A stretch of 64,000 bases of DNA from Mycobacterium persicum (GTDB taxonomy: Bacteria; Actinomycetota; Actinomycetes; Mycobacteriales; Mycobacteriaceae): assembly GCF_002086675.1 (NCBI RefSeq), contig NZ_MVIF01000013.1:1-64000 (forward strand), read 5' to 3'. Shown one piece after another: positions 48,275 to 58,576 of this stretch; within the stretch, counting starts at the first letter, position 1, and the number at the start of each line of letters is the position of its first letter. Made by a program: the position numbers and the translations under genes. Under the pieces are notes generated by a model, which saw only the letters and a list, made by a program, of their open reading frames with translations, did no database searches and was not told the origin of the DNA.

Positions 48275-48604
48275 CGGTTGCTAAGGTCCGTGCCGGCGGG
48301 TGCGCCCACGGCGCGGACCGTGCGATGGGCCTCAGCGAAGGCTTCGGCGAAGGCTTCGGCGAAGGCTAGGAGAAGGCGCGGTGTCGGGCTTACGATCCTG
48401 CAGTGGTGAGCACGTCGCCGCCCCAAGGCCGACGCAGGCGGGGTACGGTCGAGACATCAGCGTCAGACGCCGTTGGCAGGCACGTGAAGCAGTACGAGAA
48501 GCAGTACCAGAAGCGGTAAAGGTAATACAGGCGGTAAACGCGAGGGAGGCACCGGCCGATCGGTCCGGTCGAACAACGCCACAGCGGCCAGTGAGGAGCA
48601 GCGG
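48275..48604. other. gcvH-garA intergenic region with two 12-bp repeat runs
   Basis: 330 bp without a gene. Two runs of 12-bp units are seen: GCGAAGGCTTCG twice plus a partial third copy at 48335-48367, and GAAGCAGTACGA, GAAGCAGTACCA, GAAGCGGTAAAG at 48486-48521. The garA promoter should lie here. No riboswitch was recognised. Confidence 0.6.
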
Positions 48605-49093
48605 GTGACGGACATGGACGCAGAACGAGAGCAGGACCAGACATCTGACGAAGTCACCGTGGAGACCACCTCAGTCTTCCGCGCCGACTTCCTCAGCGAA
48701 CTGGACGCTCCCGCACAGGCGGGAACCGAGAGCGCCGTATCTGGAGTGGAAGGCCTTCCGGCGGGCTCGGCGTTGCTGGTCGTCAAGCGTGGACCCAATG
48801 CAGGGTCGCGCTTTCTGCTCGATCAGCCCATCACATCCGCCGGTCGGCATCCCGACAGCGACATCTTTCTCGACGATGTCACGGTGAGTCGTCGCCATGC
48901 CGAATTCCGGTTGGAAGGCAACGAGTTCAGCGTCGTCGACGTCGGCAGCCTGAACGGCACGTATGTCAACCGTGAGCCGGTGGACTCGGCTGTGCTGGCA
49001 AACGGCGACGAGGTTCAGATCGGCAAATTCCGCCTGGTTTTCTTGACCGGACCCAAGCAAGGTGACGACGACGGGGGCGCCGGAAGCCGGTGA
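48605..49093 (+). CDS. garA: FHA-domain metabolic regulator GarA
   Basis: A 162-residue protein. The N-terminal [13 protein letters not shown] holds the two threonines phosphorylated by PknG and PknB. The FHA domain covers about residues 55-150 ([28 protein letters not shown]). Unphosphorylated GarA binds and inhibits 2-oxoglutarate dehydrogenase and NAD-glutamate dehydrogenase and activates glutamate synthase; phosphorylation makes it fold on itself. GTG start. Its last codon overlaps the MerR gene (GTGA). Confidence 0.96.
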   Translation: MTDMDAEREQDQTSDEVTVETTSVFRADFLSELDAPAQAGTESAVSGVEGLPAGSALLVVKRGPNAGSRFLLDQPITSAGRHPDSDIFLDDVTVSRRHAEFRLEGNEFSVVDVGSLNGTYVNREPVDSAVLANGDEVQIGKFRLVFLTGPKQGDDDGGAGSR

Positions 49094-49833
49094 GCGCACC
49101 GGATAGCCCCGCCCTGGCCGGGATGTCGATCGGCGCAGTCTTGGAGCTGCTGCGACCGGATTTTCCCGATGTCACGATCTCCAAGATTCGGTTTTTGGAG
49201 GCCGAGGGGCTGGTGACGCCGCAGCGCGCCGCATCGGGTTACCGGAGGTTCACCGCGTACGACTGTGCGCGGCTGCGCTTTATCCTCACGGCTCAGCGGG
49301 ATCATTACCTGCCGCTGAAGGTGATTAGGGCGCAGTTGGACGCTCAGCCCGACGGTGAGCTGCCACCCTTCGGATCCCCTTATGGCATACCGCGATTGGT
49401 CCCGGTAAGCGGCGACGGCACCGCCAGTAGGGGGTCTGACGCGGCGGCGGTGTCGCCGACCCGCATTCGACTCAGCCGCGAAGACCTCCTGCACCGCTCC
49501 GGGGTCGACGACGACCTGCTGACCGCTCTCCTGAAAGCCGGAGTGATCAAAACCGGACCGGGCGGCTTCTTCGATGAGCACACGGTCGTCATCCTGCAAT
49601 GTGCGCGCGCACTCGCCGACTACGGTGTGGAGCCCAGGCACCTGCGCGCATTTCGCTCCGCGGCCGATCGTCAGTCCGACCTGATCGCCCAGATCGCCGG
49701 CCCGTTGGTCAAGGCGGACAAGGCCGGAGCCCGTGACCGCGCCGACGACTTGGCCCGAGAGGTCGCAGCGCTCGCGATTACTTTGCACACCTCGTTGATC
49801 AAGTCCGCGGTACGCGACGTTCTGCATCGCTGA
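49090..49833 (+). CDS. MerR-family regulator (Rv1828-like)
   Basis: A 247-residue regulator. The MerR winged helix-turn-helix is at about residues 10-80 ([37 protein letters not shown]). A C-terminal all-helical domain probably mediates dimerisation. In M. tuberculosis it belongs to a conserved garA-Rv1828-Rv1829-Rv1830 cluster. It overlaps garA by 4 bp. Target genes are not evident, though DNA sites near gcvB or its own cluster are possible. Confidence 0.9.
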   Translation: MSAPDSPALAGMSIGAVLELLRPDFPDVTISKIRFLEAEGLVTPQRAASGYRRFTAYDCARLRFILTAQRDHYLPLKVIRAQLDAQPDGELPPFGSPYGIPRLVPVSGDGTASRGSDAAAVSPTRIRLSREDLLHRSGVDDDLLTALLKAGVIKTGPGGFFDEHTVVILQCARALADYGVEPRHLRAFRSAADRQSDLIAQIAGPLVKADKAGARDRADDLAREVAALAITLHTSLIKSAVRDVLHR

Positions 49834-49939
49834 GGATTAGACTTTCCTCGACAGCGTGTATTCGACGACGCGGCAAGGAGCGTACTCACCGCGTCGCCGC
49901 GCTGAACGGAAACGGCGGCATGGCGGAGGGCAGACACAG

Positions 49940-50434
49940 ATGGGTGAAGTTCGCGTTGTCGGCATTCGCGTCGAGCAACCGCAAAACCAGCCGGTGCTGT
50001 TACTGCGCGAGGCCGACGGTGACCGCTATCTGCCGATCTGGATCGGTCAGTCGGAGGCGGCCGCCATTGCGCTCGAGCAGCAAGGCGTCGAGCCTCCCCG
50101 ACCGCTGACGCATGACCTGATCCGGGATGTCATTGCTGCACTTGGGCATTCGCTCAAGGAGGTGCGCATCGTCGACCTGCACGAAGGCACGTTTTACGCG
50201 GATCTGATCTTCGACCGCGATATCAAGGTGTCGGCTCGTCCCTCCGACTCGGTGGCGATCGCGCTGCGCGTCGGAGTTCCGATCTACGTCGAGGAGGCCG
50301 TGCTGGCCCAGGCCGGGTTGCTGATCCCCGACGAGAGCGACGAAGAAGCCGGTAGCGCGGTCCGCGAGGACGAGGTTGAGAAGTTCAAGGAATTCCTCGA
50401 CAGCGTGTCACCCGACGATTTCAAGGCCACCTAG
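49940..50434 (+). CDS. DUF151 bifunctional nuclease family protein (Rv1829-like)
   Basis: A 164-residue DUF151 protein: VRVVGIRVEQPQNQPVLLL, LPIWIGQSEAAAIALEQQG and the ARPSDSVAIALRVGVPIYV segment are the family core. Plant and archaeal relatives show DNase/RNase activity; bacterial function is unproven. Acidic C-terminal tail. ATG at 49940 begins MGEVRVVGI. It sits between two MerR-type genes. Confidence 0.9.
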   Translation: MGEVRVVGIRVEQPQNQPVLLLREADGDRYLPIWIGQSEAAAIALEQQGVEPPRPLTHDLIRDVIAALGHSLKEVRIVDLHEGTFYADLIFDRDIKVSARPSDSVAIALRVGVPIYVEEAVLAQAGLLIPDESDEEAGSAVREDEVEKFKEFLDSVSPDDFKAT

Positions 50435-50808
50435 CTTGTCGACAACGCGCGCACCCGTGGGCGTGGCCGGCCACTCACCGGCGCACAGGCGACACCCACA
50501 CCCGCGGCGGAGACCGTCGGGCAATGCAACCTGACCCGGCGGCATACACAGCCGTGAGCACCTCGTGGTCGAGTCGGCTACATCACGGATGCGTCTCATC
50601 TCACGTGATGCGAACTCGACACGCCTGCCGGATGGCGCCCTGAGGGTCAGACAACAGCGATACTTTGATGACGACTTGATGATCAACTGGCGCACCGAAA
50701 CAGTCCAACAGCGTATGCTCACAAGCACTCGGACCTGAGCACACATGGTTGCCGAGGCAGCCAATGACGCAGCTAGTGACAAGAGCGCGATCGGCGAGAG
50801 GAAGCACC
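50435..50808. other. Intergenic region upstream of the second MerR gene
   Basis: About 370 bp in which no gene, RNA or repeat was recognised. A TATGCT box near 50714 may be part of a promoter for the MerR gene. Confidence 0.4.
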
Positions 50809-51444
50809 GTGAGCGAACGGCCACGTCAAGAACAGCTCGATCTTGCAGACCACGCGACTACCGCGACCCACGGTGCTCACGGTGCTCATGGCGGCGCGAC
50901 CGAACCCGTTCAGCCGGGGCTGTTTCCCGACGATTCGGTGCCCGATGAGCTGGTCGGCTACCGCGGACCGAGTGCCTGTCAAATCGCCGGCATCACCTAC
51001 CGCCAACTCGACTATTGGGCACGCACGTCGCTGGTTGTCCCCTCGATCCGCAGTGCGGCAGGATCGGGAAGCCAGCGGCTCTACTCGTTTAAGGACATTC
51101 TGGTTCTCAAGATCGTCAAGCGGTTGCTCGATACCGGCATCTCGCTGCACAACATCCGGGTTGCCGTCGACCACCTGCGCCAGCGTGGTGTCCAGGACCT
51201 GGCCAACATCACCTTGTTCTCCGACGGCACGACGGTGTATGAATGCACCTCCGCAGAGGAAGTCGTCGACCTTCTCCAGGGCGGCCAGGGTGTGTTCGGT
51301 ATCGCCGTTTCGGGCGCGATGCGGGAGCTGACCGGCGTCATCGCCGAATTTCACGGTGAGCGCGCCGACGGCGGTGAATCCATCGCCGCCCCGGAAGACG
51401 AGCTGGCTTCGCGCCGCAAGCAGCGCGATCGCAAGATCGGCTAA
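50809..51444 (+). CDS. MerR-family regulator (Rv1830-like)
   Basis: A 211-residue protein. After a His/Ala-rich N-terminus (about residues 15-35) comes a MerR-type DNA-binding domain (YRGPSACQIAGITYRQLDYW, GSGSQRLYSFKDILVLKIVK). Its M. tuberculosis counterpart has been linked to cell-division control. GTG at 50809 has AGAGGAAG upstream; an in-frame TTG at 50749 would add 20 residues. The glycine riboswitch of gcvB follows its stop. Confidence 0.88.
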   Translation: MSERPRQEQLDLADHATTATHGAHGAHGGATEPVQPGLFPDDSVPDELVGYRGPSACQIAGITYRQLDYWARTSLVVPSIRSAAGSGSQRLYSFKDILVLKIVKRLLDTGISLHNIRVAVDHLRQRGVQDLANITLFSDGTTVYECTSAEEVVDLLQGGQGVFGIAVSGAMRELTGVIAEFHGERADGGESIAAPEDELASRRKQRDRKIG

Positions 51445-51512
51445 CACGGGCCGGGTATGCGCCGTCGCGGCGGTGATCGGCGAGCCGAGTAAACTGGTTT
51501 CCGCATCGCTCT

Positions 51513-51735
51513 CGCGCGGGAGAGTTCCGTGGCCGCCAGCTACGGACGCCGAAGGAGCAACACCTCTCCGTCAACCTCTCAGGCACCCGGACCGCGCCGG
51601 ACAACGATGCCTCTGGAAAGCGGTGACGACCCACGCGGGTCCTCACCCGCCGATGGGGAAAGGTGCCCGCAGCCCTGGCACCGAATCTCTCAGGCGCCTG
51701 GTGCACGGGTGAAGACAGAGGGAGAGGGCCGCTAG
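51513..51735 (+). ncRNA. Tandem glycine riboswitch (gcvT type) of gcvB
   Basis: Two glycine aptamers in tandem. The first (about 51513-51600) shows CGCGGGAGAGTTCC, GCCGAAGGAGCAA and CTCTCAGGCACCCGG. The second (about 51601-51735) shows CCTCTGGAAAGCGG, CGCCGATGGGGAAAGG, CTCTCAGGCGCC and GACAGAGGGAGAGG. These are the conserved cores of gcvT riboswitches. Glycine binding should raise expression of gcvB, the glycine decarboxylase, immediately downstream. A TAAACT box at 51490 is a candidate -10. Confidence 0.95.
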
Positions 51736-51759
51736 TCCCTTGCCCTTCAGGAGTTCACC

Positions 51760-54585
51760 GTGCCCGACCATTCAACGTTCGCAGACCGCCATATCGGGCT
51801 GGACCACGACGCCGTCGCAACGATGCTGGCGGTCATCGGTGTCGACACGCTCGACGACGTAGCATCCAAAGCGGTTCCCGCCGGCATCCTCGATGCCCTC
51901 ACCGACGGCGGTGCCGCACCGGGCCTGGACCGGCTGCCGCCGCCCGCCAGCGAGGCGGAGGCGTTGGCCGAGCTGCGGGCACTGGCCGACGCCAATACCG
52001 TCGCGGTATCGATGATCGGGCAGGGCTACTACGACACGTTCACCCCGCCCGTGCTGCTACGCAACATCATGGAGAACCCGGCCTGGTATACGGCCTACAC
52101 GCCCTACCAACCCGAGATCAGTCAGGGGCGCCTGGAAGCGCTGCTCAATTTCCAGACGATGATCACCGACCTCACCGGCCTCGAGATCGCCAACGCGTCG
52201 ATGCTCGACGAGGGCACCGCTGCCGCCGAAGCCATGACGCTGATGCACCGCGCCACCCGCAGCCGGTCGAACCGGCTGGCCGTCGACGTCGATGTGTTCA
52301 GTCAGACCGCCGCCGTACTCGCCACCCGCGCCAAGCCGTTGGGCATCGAGATCGTCACCGCCGATCTGCGTAATGGTCTTCCAGAGGGGGAGTTGTTCGG
52401 CGTTATCGCCCAGCTGCCCGGGGCCAGCGGCCGGATCACCGACTGGACCGCTCTGGTGCAGCAGGCCCACGACCGTGGCGCGCTGGTGGCCATCGGCGCC
52501 GACCTGTTGGCGCTGACGCTGATCACCCCGCCCGGTGAGATCGGCGCCGACGTCGCGTTCGGAACCACCCAACGTTTCGGGGTGCCAATGGGGTTCGGCG
52601 GTCCGCATGCGGGATATCTGTCCGTGCACGCCAAGCATGCCCGGCAGTTGCCCGGACGCCTGGTGGGGGTGTCCGTCGACGATGACGGTAATCCGGCCTA
52701 TCGGCTGGCGCTGCAAACCCGCGAGCAGCATATCCGCCGCGACAAGGCGACTAGCAATATCTGCACCGCGCAGGTGCTGCTGGCGGTGATGGCCGCGATG
52801 TACGCCAGCTACCACGGCGCCGCGGGGCTGACCGCGATCGCGCGGCGGGTGCATGCTCATGCCGCAACCATCGCCGCTGCCCTCGGCGATGCGCTGGTGC
52901 ACGACCGGTTTTTCGACACCGTGCTGGCGCGAGTGCCCGGGCGCGCCGACCAGGTGCTGGCCGCGGCCAAGGCCAACGGCATCAACGTGTGGCGGGTCGA
53001 CGCCGACCAGGTGTCGGTGGCCTGCGACGAAACCACCACCGACGAGCATGTGGCTGCGGTGCTGCAGGCCTTCGGGGTGGAGCCTGCCGAGCCGATGTGC
53101 GCGGGGATCGCCAACCGCACCTCGGCGTTCCTGACGCACTCGGCGTTCATGCAATACCACACCGAAACCGCGATGATGCGCTACCTGCGCACGCTGGCGG
53201 ACAAGGATATCGCCTTGGACCGCAGCATGATTCCGCTCGGCTCCTGCACGATGAAGCTCAATGCCGCCGCGGAGATGGAGTCGATCACCTGGCCGGAGTT
53301 CGGGCGCCAGCATCCCTTTGCGCCGGCGTCGGACACGCCCGGGTTGCGCCGGCTGATCGGCGACCTGGAGCGTTGGCTGGTGGCGATCACCGGCTACGAC
53401 GCCGTCTCGCTGCAGCCCAACGCGGGTTCGCAGGGGGAGTACGCCGGTTTGCTGGCGATCCATGACTACCACGCCAGCCGCGGTGAGTCGCACCGTGACA
53501 TCTGCCTGATCCCGTCCAGCGCGCACGGCACCAACGCCGCCTCGGCCGCGCTGGCCGGAATGAAGGTGGTGGTTGTGGGCTGTCATGACAACGGTGACGT
53601 CGACCTCGACGATCTGCGCGCCAAGGTCAGCGACCATGCGGACCGGTTGTCGGCGTTGATGATCACCTACCCGTCCACGCACGGCGTCTACGAGCACGAC
53701 ATCGCCGAGATCTGCGCGGCGGTGCACGACGCCGGCGGCCAGGTGTATGTCGACGGGGCGAATCTCAACGCGCTGGTCGGCCTGGCCCGGCCGGGCAAGT
53801 TCGGTGGTGACGTCAGCCATCTGAACCTGCACAAGACGTTCTGCATTCCGCACGGCGGCGGCGGCCCGGGAGTCGGGCCGGTCGCGGTGCGCTCGCATCT
53901 GGCCCCGTTCCTGCCGGGCCACCCGTTCGCACCTGAATTGCCACCGGGACACCCGGTATCGTCGGCGCCCTACGGCTCGGCGTCGATCCTGCCGATCACC
54001 TGGGCCTACATCCGAATGATGGGCGCGGACGGTCTGCGGGCGGCATCGCTGAACGCGATCGCGTCGGCCAACTACATCGCTCGGCGCCTCGACGAGTATT
54101 TCCCGGTGCTCTACACCGGCGAGAACGGCATGGTCGCTCACGAGTGCATCCTGGACCTGCGCGCCATCACCAAGACAACCGGAGTCACGGTCGACGACGT
54201 CGCAAAGCGGTTGGCGGACTACGGTTTCCACGCGCCGACAATGAGCTTCCCGGTGGCCGGAACGCTGATGGTGGAACCGACCGAGAGTGAGAGCCTGGCC
54301 GAGGTCGACGCATTCTGCGAAGCCATGATCAGCATCCGTGCCGAGATCGACCGAGTCGGGGCCGGCCAGTGGCCGGTGGACGACAATCCATTGCGGGGTG
54401 CGCCGCATACCGCCGAGTGCCTGCTGGTGGCCGACTGGGACCACCCGTACACCCGCGAGGAGGCCGCCTATCCACTGGGCGCCGGGTTCCGGCCCAAGGT
54501 CTGGCCGCCGGTGCGCCGCATCGACGGTGCCTACGGCGACCGCAACCTGGTCTGCTCGTGCCCTCCGGTGGAGGCGTTTGCCTAA
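51760..54585 (+). CDS. gcvB: Glycine dehydrogenase (decarboxylating), P protein
   Basis: A 941-residue PLP enzyme that decarboxylates glycine and passes the aminomethyl group to lipoyl-GcvH. The PLP lysine is at about residue 692 in [18 protein letters not shown]. Both homologous halves are present ([20 protein letters not shown] in the first, [11 protein letters not shown] in the second). Full family length. GTG start 24 bases after the riboswitch; controlled by glycine. Confidence 0.97.
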   Translation: MPDHSTFADRHIGLDHDAVATMLAVIGVDTLDDVASKAVPAGILDALTDGGAAPGLDRLPPPASEAEALAELRALADANTVAVSMIGQGYYDTFTPPVLLRNIMENPAWYTAYTPYQPEISQGRLEALLNFQTMITDLTGLEIANASMLDEGTAAAEAMTLMHRATRSRSNRLAVDVDVFSQTAAVLATRAKPLGIEIVTADLRNGLPEGELFGVIAQLPGASGRITDWTALVQQAHDRGALVAIGADLLALTLITPPGEIGADVAFGTTQRFGVPMGFGGPHAGYLSVHAKHARQLPGRLVGVSVDDDGNPAYRLALQTREQHIRRDKATSNICTAQVLLAVMAAMYASYHGAAGLTAIARRVHAHAATIAAALGDALVHDRFFDTVLARVPGRADQVLAAAKANGINVWRVDADQVSVACDETTTDEHVAAVLQAFGVEPAEPMCAGIANRTSAFLTHSAFMQYHTETAMMRYLRTLADKDIALDRSMIPLGSCTMKLNAAAEMESITWPEFGRQHPFAPASDTPGLRRLIGDLERWLVAITGYDAVSLQPNAGSQGEYAGLLAIHDYHASRGESHRDICLIPSSAHGTNAASAALAGMKVVVVGCHDNGDVDLDDLRAKVSDHADRLSALMITYPSTHGVYEHDIAEICAAVHDAGGQVYVDGANLNALVGLARPGKFGGDVSHLNLHKTFCIPHGGGGPGVGPVAVRSHLAPFLPGHPFAPELPPGHPVSSAPYGSASILPITWAYIRMMGADGLRAASLNAIASANYIARRLDEYFPVLYTGENGMVAHECILDLRAITKTTGVTVDDVAKRLADYGFHAPTMSFPVAGTLMVEPTESESLAEVDAFCEAMISIRAEIDRVGAGQWPVDDNPLRGAPHTAECLLVADWDHPYTREEAAYPLGAGFRPKVWPPVRRIDGAYGDRNLVCSCPPVEAFA

Positions 54586-54599
54586 CTCGAGTTGAGGTC

Positions 54600-55472
54600 T
54601 CAGCCGAAGCGCTCGATGATCGCGGCGGCGATCTCCTGCGGCGCGTCTTCTTGAATGAAGTGCTTAGCATTGGGCAACTCGACAAGGACATGATCGGGGA
54701 ATGTGGCGCGCATCCGCGGCAGGCATGGGCCGGGCCGGAATGCGAAATCTTTCATACCCCAAACGAATAGCGCGGGTTTGCCGCCGAGTTTGACCGGCAC
54801 GTCGCGGGCCAGCCGCGCCAGCAACGGGTGGGCGGCCAGGATTTCCTTGGGCATCCTCGCCACCCCCGGCCGGTCCGCGGGGCTGGCCTGCACGGCCCGG
54901 TAGTGCTCCATCACCGCAGGGCTGGGGCGGTGCTCGGTCCCGGCCGGAATCAACCGCTCCACAAAGAAATTGCGCTGCACGATCGCATACTGCAACGGCG
55001 GGCTGGACATCACCCTGCTGAACACCTTCATCGTCAGCGTGTCCGCCGGCCAGAACCAGGTGTTGCCCAACACGACTCCGCGGACCCGCTCGGCGCGGTC
55101 CACCGATACCGCCATACCGATGGGACCACCCCAGTCCTGACCCATGGTGAGGTAACCGTCGAGACCAAGGTGGTCGACGAATTCACCGACCACCCGCGCG
55201 TGGTCGTCGATCCGGTAGCCGAACGCCGCGGGGCGCTCCGACAGGCCGAATCCGAGATAATCCGGTGCGATACAACGGAACCGGTCCCGCAGGGCCACGA
55301 TGATATTGCGGTACAGGAAGCTCCAGGTCGGGTTCCCGTGGCACAGCAGGATTGGTGGCCCCTCTCCCTCGTCGACGTAGTGCACCCGCCCGTGCGAGCT
55401 GTCGAACCAGCGCGACTGGAACGGATACAACTGGGGATCGGGGGTGAAAACCGGGTTGAAATACGGGCTCAT
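54600..55472 (-). CDS. dhaA: Haloalkane dehalogenase-like hydrolase (Rv1833c)
   Basis: A 290-residue alpha/beta hydrolase of the haloalkane dehalogenase type. HGNPTWSFLYR gives the oxyanion/halide region, the nucleophile is Asp in GQDWGGP (about residue 107), a halide-binding Trp may lie in NTWFWP, and the catalytic His is in NAKHFIQED. It would hydrolyse C-halogen bonds; the natural substrate is unknown. ATG at 55472 with AAAAGGAG upstream. Convergent with gcvB. Confidence 0.88.
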   Translation of the reverse strand: MSPYFNPVFTPDPQLYPFQSRWFDSSHGRVHYVDEGEGPPILLCHGNPTWSFLYRNIIVALRDRFRCIAPDYLGFGLSERPAAFGYRIDDHARVVGEFVDHLGLDGYLTMGQDWGGPIGMAVSVDRAERVRGVVLGNTWFWPADTLTMKVFSRVMSSPPLQYAIVQRNFFVERLIPAGTEHRPSPAVMEHYRAVQASPADRPGVARMPKEILAAHPLLARLARDVPVKLGGKPALFVWGMKDFAFRPGPCLPRMRATFPDHVLVELPNAKHFIQEDAPQEIAAAIIERFG

Positions 55473-55510
55473 TACGCTCCTTTTGTCGCTCACGATGGTA
55501 TGTCGGAGGA

Positions 55511-56383
55511 GTGACATCACCGAGTGTTCGAGCCTGGCGTGACGGCGGTCGCTGGCTGCACACCGCCACAGGCAAGGTGTTCGTCCGATCAGGGCCGGGC
55601 AACGCGCCTACCGTGTTGCTGTTGCACGGCTATCCGTCCAGTTCCTTCGACTTTCGGGGGGTCATTGCGCACCTGGCTGGTCAGGCGTGGGTGACCATGG
55701 ATTTTCTCGGTTTCGGTCTGTCCGACAAGCCTCGCCCGCACCGCTACAGCCTGCTGGAGCAGGCCGATCTGGTGCAGGCCGTGGTTGGCCGAACCACCAC
55801 CGGCCCGGTGGTGGTGCTGGCGCACGACATGGGCACGTCGGTGACCACCGAACTGCTCGCCCGGGACCTGGACGGGCGCCTGCCGTTCGATCTGCGCCGC
55901 GCAGTGCTGAGCAACGGCAGCGTGATCCTGGAACGGGCCAGCCTGCGGCCGATCCAGAAGGTGCTGCGCGGCCCGCTGGGGCCGGTTGCGGCCCGCCTGG
56001 TCACCCGCGGCGCCTTCCAACGCAGTTTTGGCAGGTTGTTTTCCGCCGGGCACCCGCTGTCGGAAGAGGAAGCCGAGGCCCAGTGGGAGCTACTGTCCTA
56101 CCACGACGGCCATCGGATACCTCACCTGCTGATCAGCTATCTCGAAGAGCGGGTGCGGTATGCGCAGCGTTGGCACGGCGCCGTACGCGACTGGCCCAAG
56201 CCGCTGGGGTTTGTCTGGGGGCTCGCCGATCCGGTGGCGACGACCAACGTGCTCAACGGATTACGGGACCTGCGCCCGCACGCCGCCGCCGTCGAACTGC
56301 CCGGCTTGGGCCACTATCCGCAGCTGGAGGATCCCCGGGCATATGCCGGGGCGGCGCTGTCGTTGCTGGTGGACTCAGCCTAG
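55511..56383 (+). CDS. lipZ: Alpha/beta hydrolase LipZ
   Basis: A 290-residue alpha/beta hydrolase related to epoxide hydrolases and haloalkane dehalogenases. LLHGYPSSSFDFR is the oxyanion loop, the nucleophile position is Asp in LAHDMGT, and the histidine is in LGHYPQLEDP. Annotated LipZ (Rv1834) in H37Rv although a Ser nucleophile is not evident, so an esterase role is doubtful. GTG start with GGAGGA immediately upstream. Its 3' end overlaps the VWA gene tail by 9 bp. Confidence 0.87.
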   Translation: MTSPSVRAWRDGGRWLHTATGKVFVRSGPGNAPTVLLLHGYPSSSFDFRGVIAHLAGQAWVTMDFLGFGLSDKPRPHRYSLLEQADLVQAVVGRTTTGPVVVLAHDMGTSVTTELLARDLDGRLPFDLRRAVLSNGSVILERASLRPIQKVLRGPLGPVAARLVTRGAFQRSFGRLFSAGHPLSEEEAEAQWELLSYHDGHRIPHLLISYLEERVRYAQRWHGAVRDWPKPLGFVWGLADPVATTNVLNGLRDLRPHAAAVELPGLGHYPQLEDPRAYAGAALSLLVDSA

Positions 56384-58492
56384 AAAGATGCTGAGTGCGG
56401 TCGCGAGGTCGGGGCCGGCCGACGTCGCCAGGTTCTGGTAGCTGCCACCACTGAGCTGCGCGACGGCTTCCCAGGTTGACCGGTCCGGGTCGGCGCCGAA
56501 ATCGATGATGTTGACGGCGATGGGTTTGGCCGGGTCGGCGCTGGTGCGAATGAAGTCCTGCAGTCCCGGCCCGTCGAGGGTTTGGTCGGTGTGCGGCCCC
56601 CCAGTGATCACCAGGATCGAATTGGCTTGTCCGGCACGGAAGTTGGCCTGCACCTCTTGGTAGATCATCCGCAGCGTGGTGAACGACACCGCGCCGCCGC
56701 CCGACGAGTACTGCTTGTCCAGCGCGGCGGCCAGTGCCGCCGAGCGGGGCTGGCCGTTGACGGGGCCGGCCAGCGGTCCGGTCGGCACCTCGCTGCGACC
56801 CTCGTGGCCGTCGAACGTCCACAAGCCGATCACCGCGCTGGGCGGTAGCGTCTTCAGTCGGCTTTGAAGCGCCGCGACGACGTTGGCCAGACGCGTCTTG
56901 CCGCCATCGTCGGTGGGCATCGACTGGTCAAGCATGATGGTCGCCGCTACACCGATCGACGGTGTGGCCATGGTGTCGGCCAGGGTGGCGCGCATCCCGT
57001 CGTCACCGATCGACAGCGGGGCGGGCAGCGCCGTGAAACTGGTGACCGGGCTGCTCGGCGGCTTGACGCCGTTGACCCGGAAGCCGGCTTTGGCCAGCTT
57101 CGCCAGTTGCTCGGGCTTATGCACGTAGCGGGCGAAGGCGCTGGCCGCCGTGGTCTGCTCCTGCGACAGCCAGGAGCCGTTGAGCAGTACCGCCGGGTAG
57201 TCGGCGACCGCAACCGGCCCGGGCGGCAGCCAGGAGCTCAAAATCTTCTTCGCGTCCGACAGTGACTGAGCACGCTGGAACAACTGCTGCTCGGTGGTGA
57301 CCACTGCGTGCACCGGCGCCGCCGCTGCGTCGCCGGATTTGACCAGCGTGTTCATCGCCTCGGTCAAGGACTCGTCGGCCAGCTTGGGCTGGGCGGCCAT
57401 CAACGTGCGCACTGCGCCGCTTCCGGCGGTCGGCGGTGCTCCCGGCGGTGCCGATGCGACCGCGATCGCCTCGCCGGCCAGGAATGCGGCATCCCCGTTG
57501 CCGGCGACGGGCATAGCCAGACGCAGCGAACCCCAGGACGGCAGGTTCAACGCGGCCATCGAGTTCGGATTGGCCTGCAGCTGCGGTAGTGCTGCCCAGT
57601 TCTGGCTTGACAGCGGCTGCTGTAGCTCGGGGCGGATCGCGAGCAGCACTGGCGAGGTCGCCAGTGAACGGCTGTCGCTGATGGTCTGCTTACCGGTGGC
57701 CGCGGACAGGCGCGCCGCAGAGACGGAGCTGCCGGGGATCCACAGGCCGGGCTGGCCACCCAGTTCCGATGGCCATTTGCCGATGAAACCAGCGATGACG
57801 GCATCGGAATCGGCGGCCTTGACGGCCACCGTCACGCACTTGTCCCCGACCGGGCCGGCCGAGGCGTTGTAGCTGTCGGCGAACTCCTTGACCCGCTCGG
57901 CGATCGTCGGGTCGGCGATGACGGCGACGGTGTCCTTGCCGCCCACACAGCGCGCTGCGGCGGTGCGGGAGCGGTGGTACAACGCGTCACCGAAGAAGCG
58001 CCACACAATCACCCCGGCGACCACCACGACGACCGCGACGAGGGCCACGATCACGCCGATGCTGACTCCGCGCCATCCGTCGGCGCTGCGGTGGCCGCCC
58101 TGCCAGTTGCCCAGCCCTCGGTGGCCGGCGGTGCGCAATGGTGGTGGGGGAGCCGCCGCCGATTCGGGACTCGGCGGCTCCTCACCCGCCGGACCCGAAC
58201 CAAAGTCGGGATATTCATCTGCGCCGTGGGCCGAATAATCGTCGACATGGTCATCCGCGCCGGGGTATGGAGCCTGTCCGGATAGGCCACCTTCGTCCCA
58301 GTATGCGTGGCCGTAGCCGCCTGGCGGTTCGACGGCCGACGGCTCGGCCGACCCGGGATATCCGACGTCTGAATGCCTGCCACCACCGGGCTGATCGGCT
58401 ATCTGGTCGCCCCGTTCTTGCTGCTCCGCGGCGTATTCGTCAGGCGGTTGGTCAGCGGAATCCTCTGGGTCGGGCAAACTGTGCCTACCCAT
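56375..58492 (-). CDS. VWA-domain membrane protein (Rv1836c-like)
   Basis: A 705-residue protein. The first 140 residues are disordered, acidic and Pro/Gly/Tyr-rich. One transmembrane helix (IGVIVALVAVVVVVAGVIVW) lies near residue 155. An extracytoplasmic substrate-binding-like domain follows (DTVAVIADPTIAERVKEF, conserved Cys pair) and a C-terminal VWA domain from about residue 500 with the MIDAS-like LDQSMP, less canonical than DxSxS. Role unknown; may sense or organise envelope proteins. Confidence 0.86.
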   Translation of the reverse strand: MGRHSLPDPEDSADQPPDEYAAEQQERGDQIADQPGGGRHSDVGYPGSAEPSAVEPPGGYGHAYWDEGGLSGQAPYPGADDHVDDYSAHGADEYPDFGSGPAGEEPPSPESAAAPPPPLRTAGHRGLGNWQGGHRSADGWRGVSIGVIVALVAVVVVVAGVIVWRFFGDALYHRSRTAAARCVGGKDTVAVIADPTIAERVKEFADSYNASAGPVGDKCVTVAVKAADSDAVIAGFIGKWPSELGGQPGLWIPGSSVSAARLSAATGKQTISDSRSLATSPVLLAIRPELQQPLSSQNWAALPQLQANPNSMAALNLPSWGSLRLAMPVAGNGDAAFLAGEAIAVASAPPGAPPTAGSGAVRTLMAAQPKLADESLTEAMNTLVKSGDAAAAPVHAVVTTEQQLFQRAQSLSDAKKILSSWLPPGPVAVADYPAVLLNGSWLSQEQTTAASAFARYVHKPEQLAKLAKAGFRVNGVKPPSSPVTSFTALPAPLSIGDDGMRATLADTMATPSIGVAATIMLDQSMPTDDGGKTRLANVVAALQSRLKTLPPSAVIGLWTFDGHEGRSEVPTGPLAGPVNGQPRSAALAAALDKQYSSGGGAVSFTTLRMIYQEVQANFRAGQANSILVITGGPHTDQTLDGPGLQDFIRTSADPAKPIAVNIIDFGADPDRSTWEAVAQLSGGSYQNLATSAGPDLATALSIFLG

Positions 58493-58576
58493 GTGGTGTC
58501 AGCGTCCTCTCCGTCGAAGATTGCCCAGAGTTCGACCAGGAATGAGCCAGCGACTGTTTCCAGTGGGTGCTGATGG

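Noticed and set aside
52057..54444. 795-codon open frame antisense to gcvB
   Set aside because: It is the mirror of a highly conserved gene with strong GC codon bias, has no family motifs and no ribosome-binding site.
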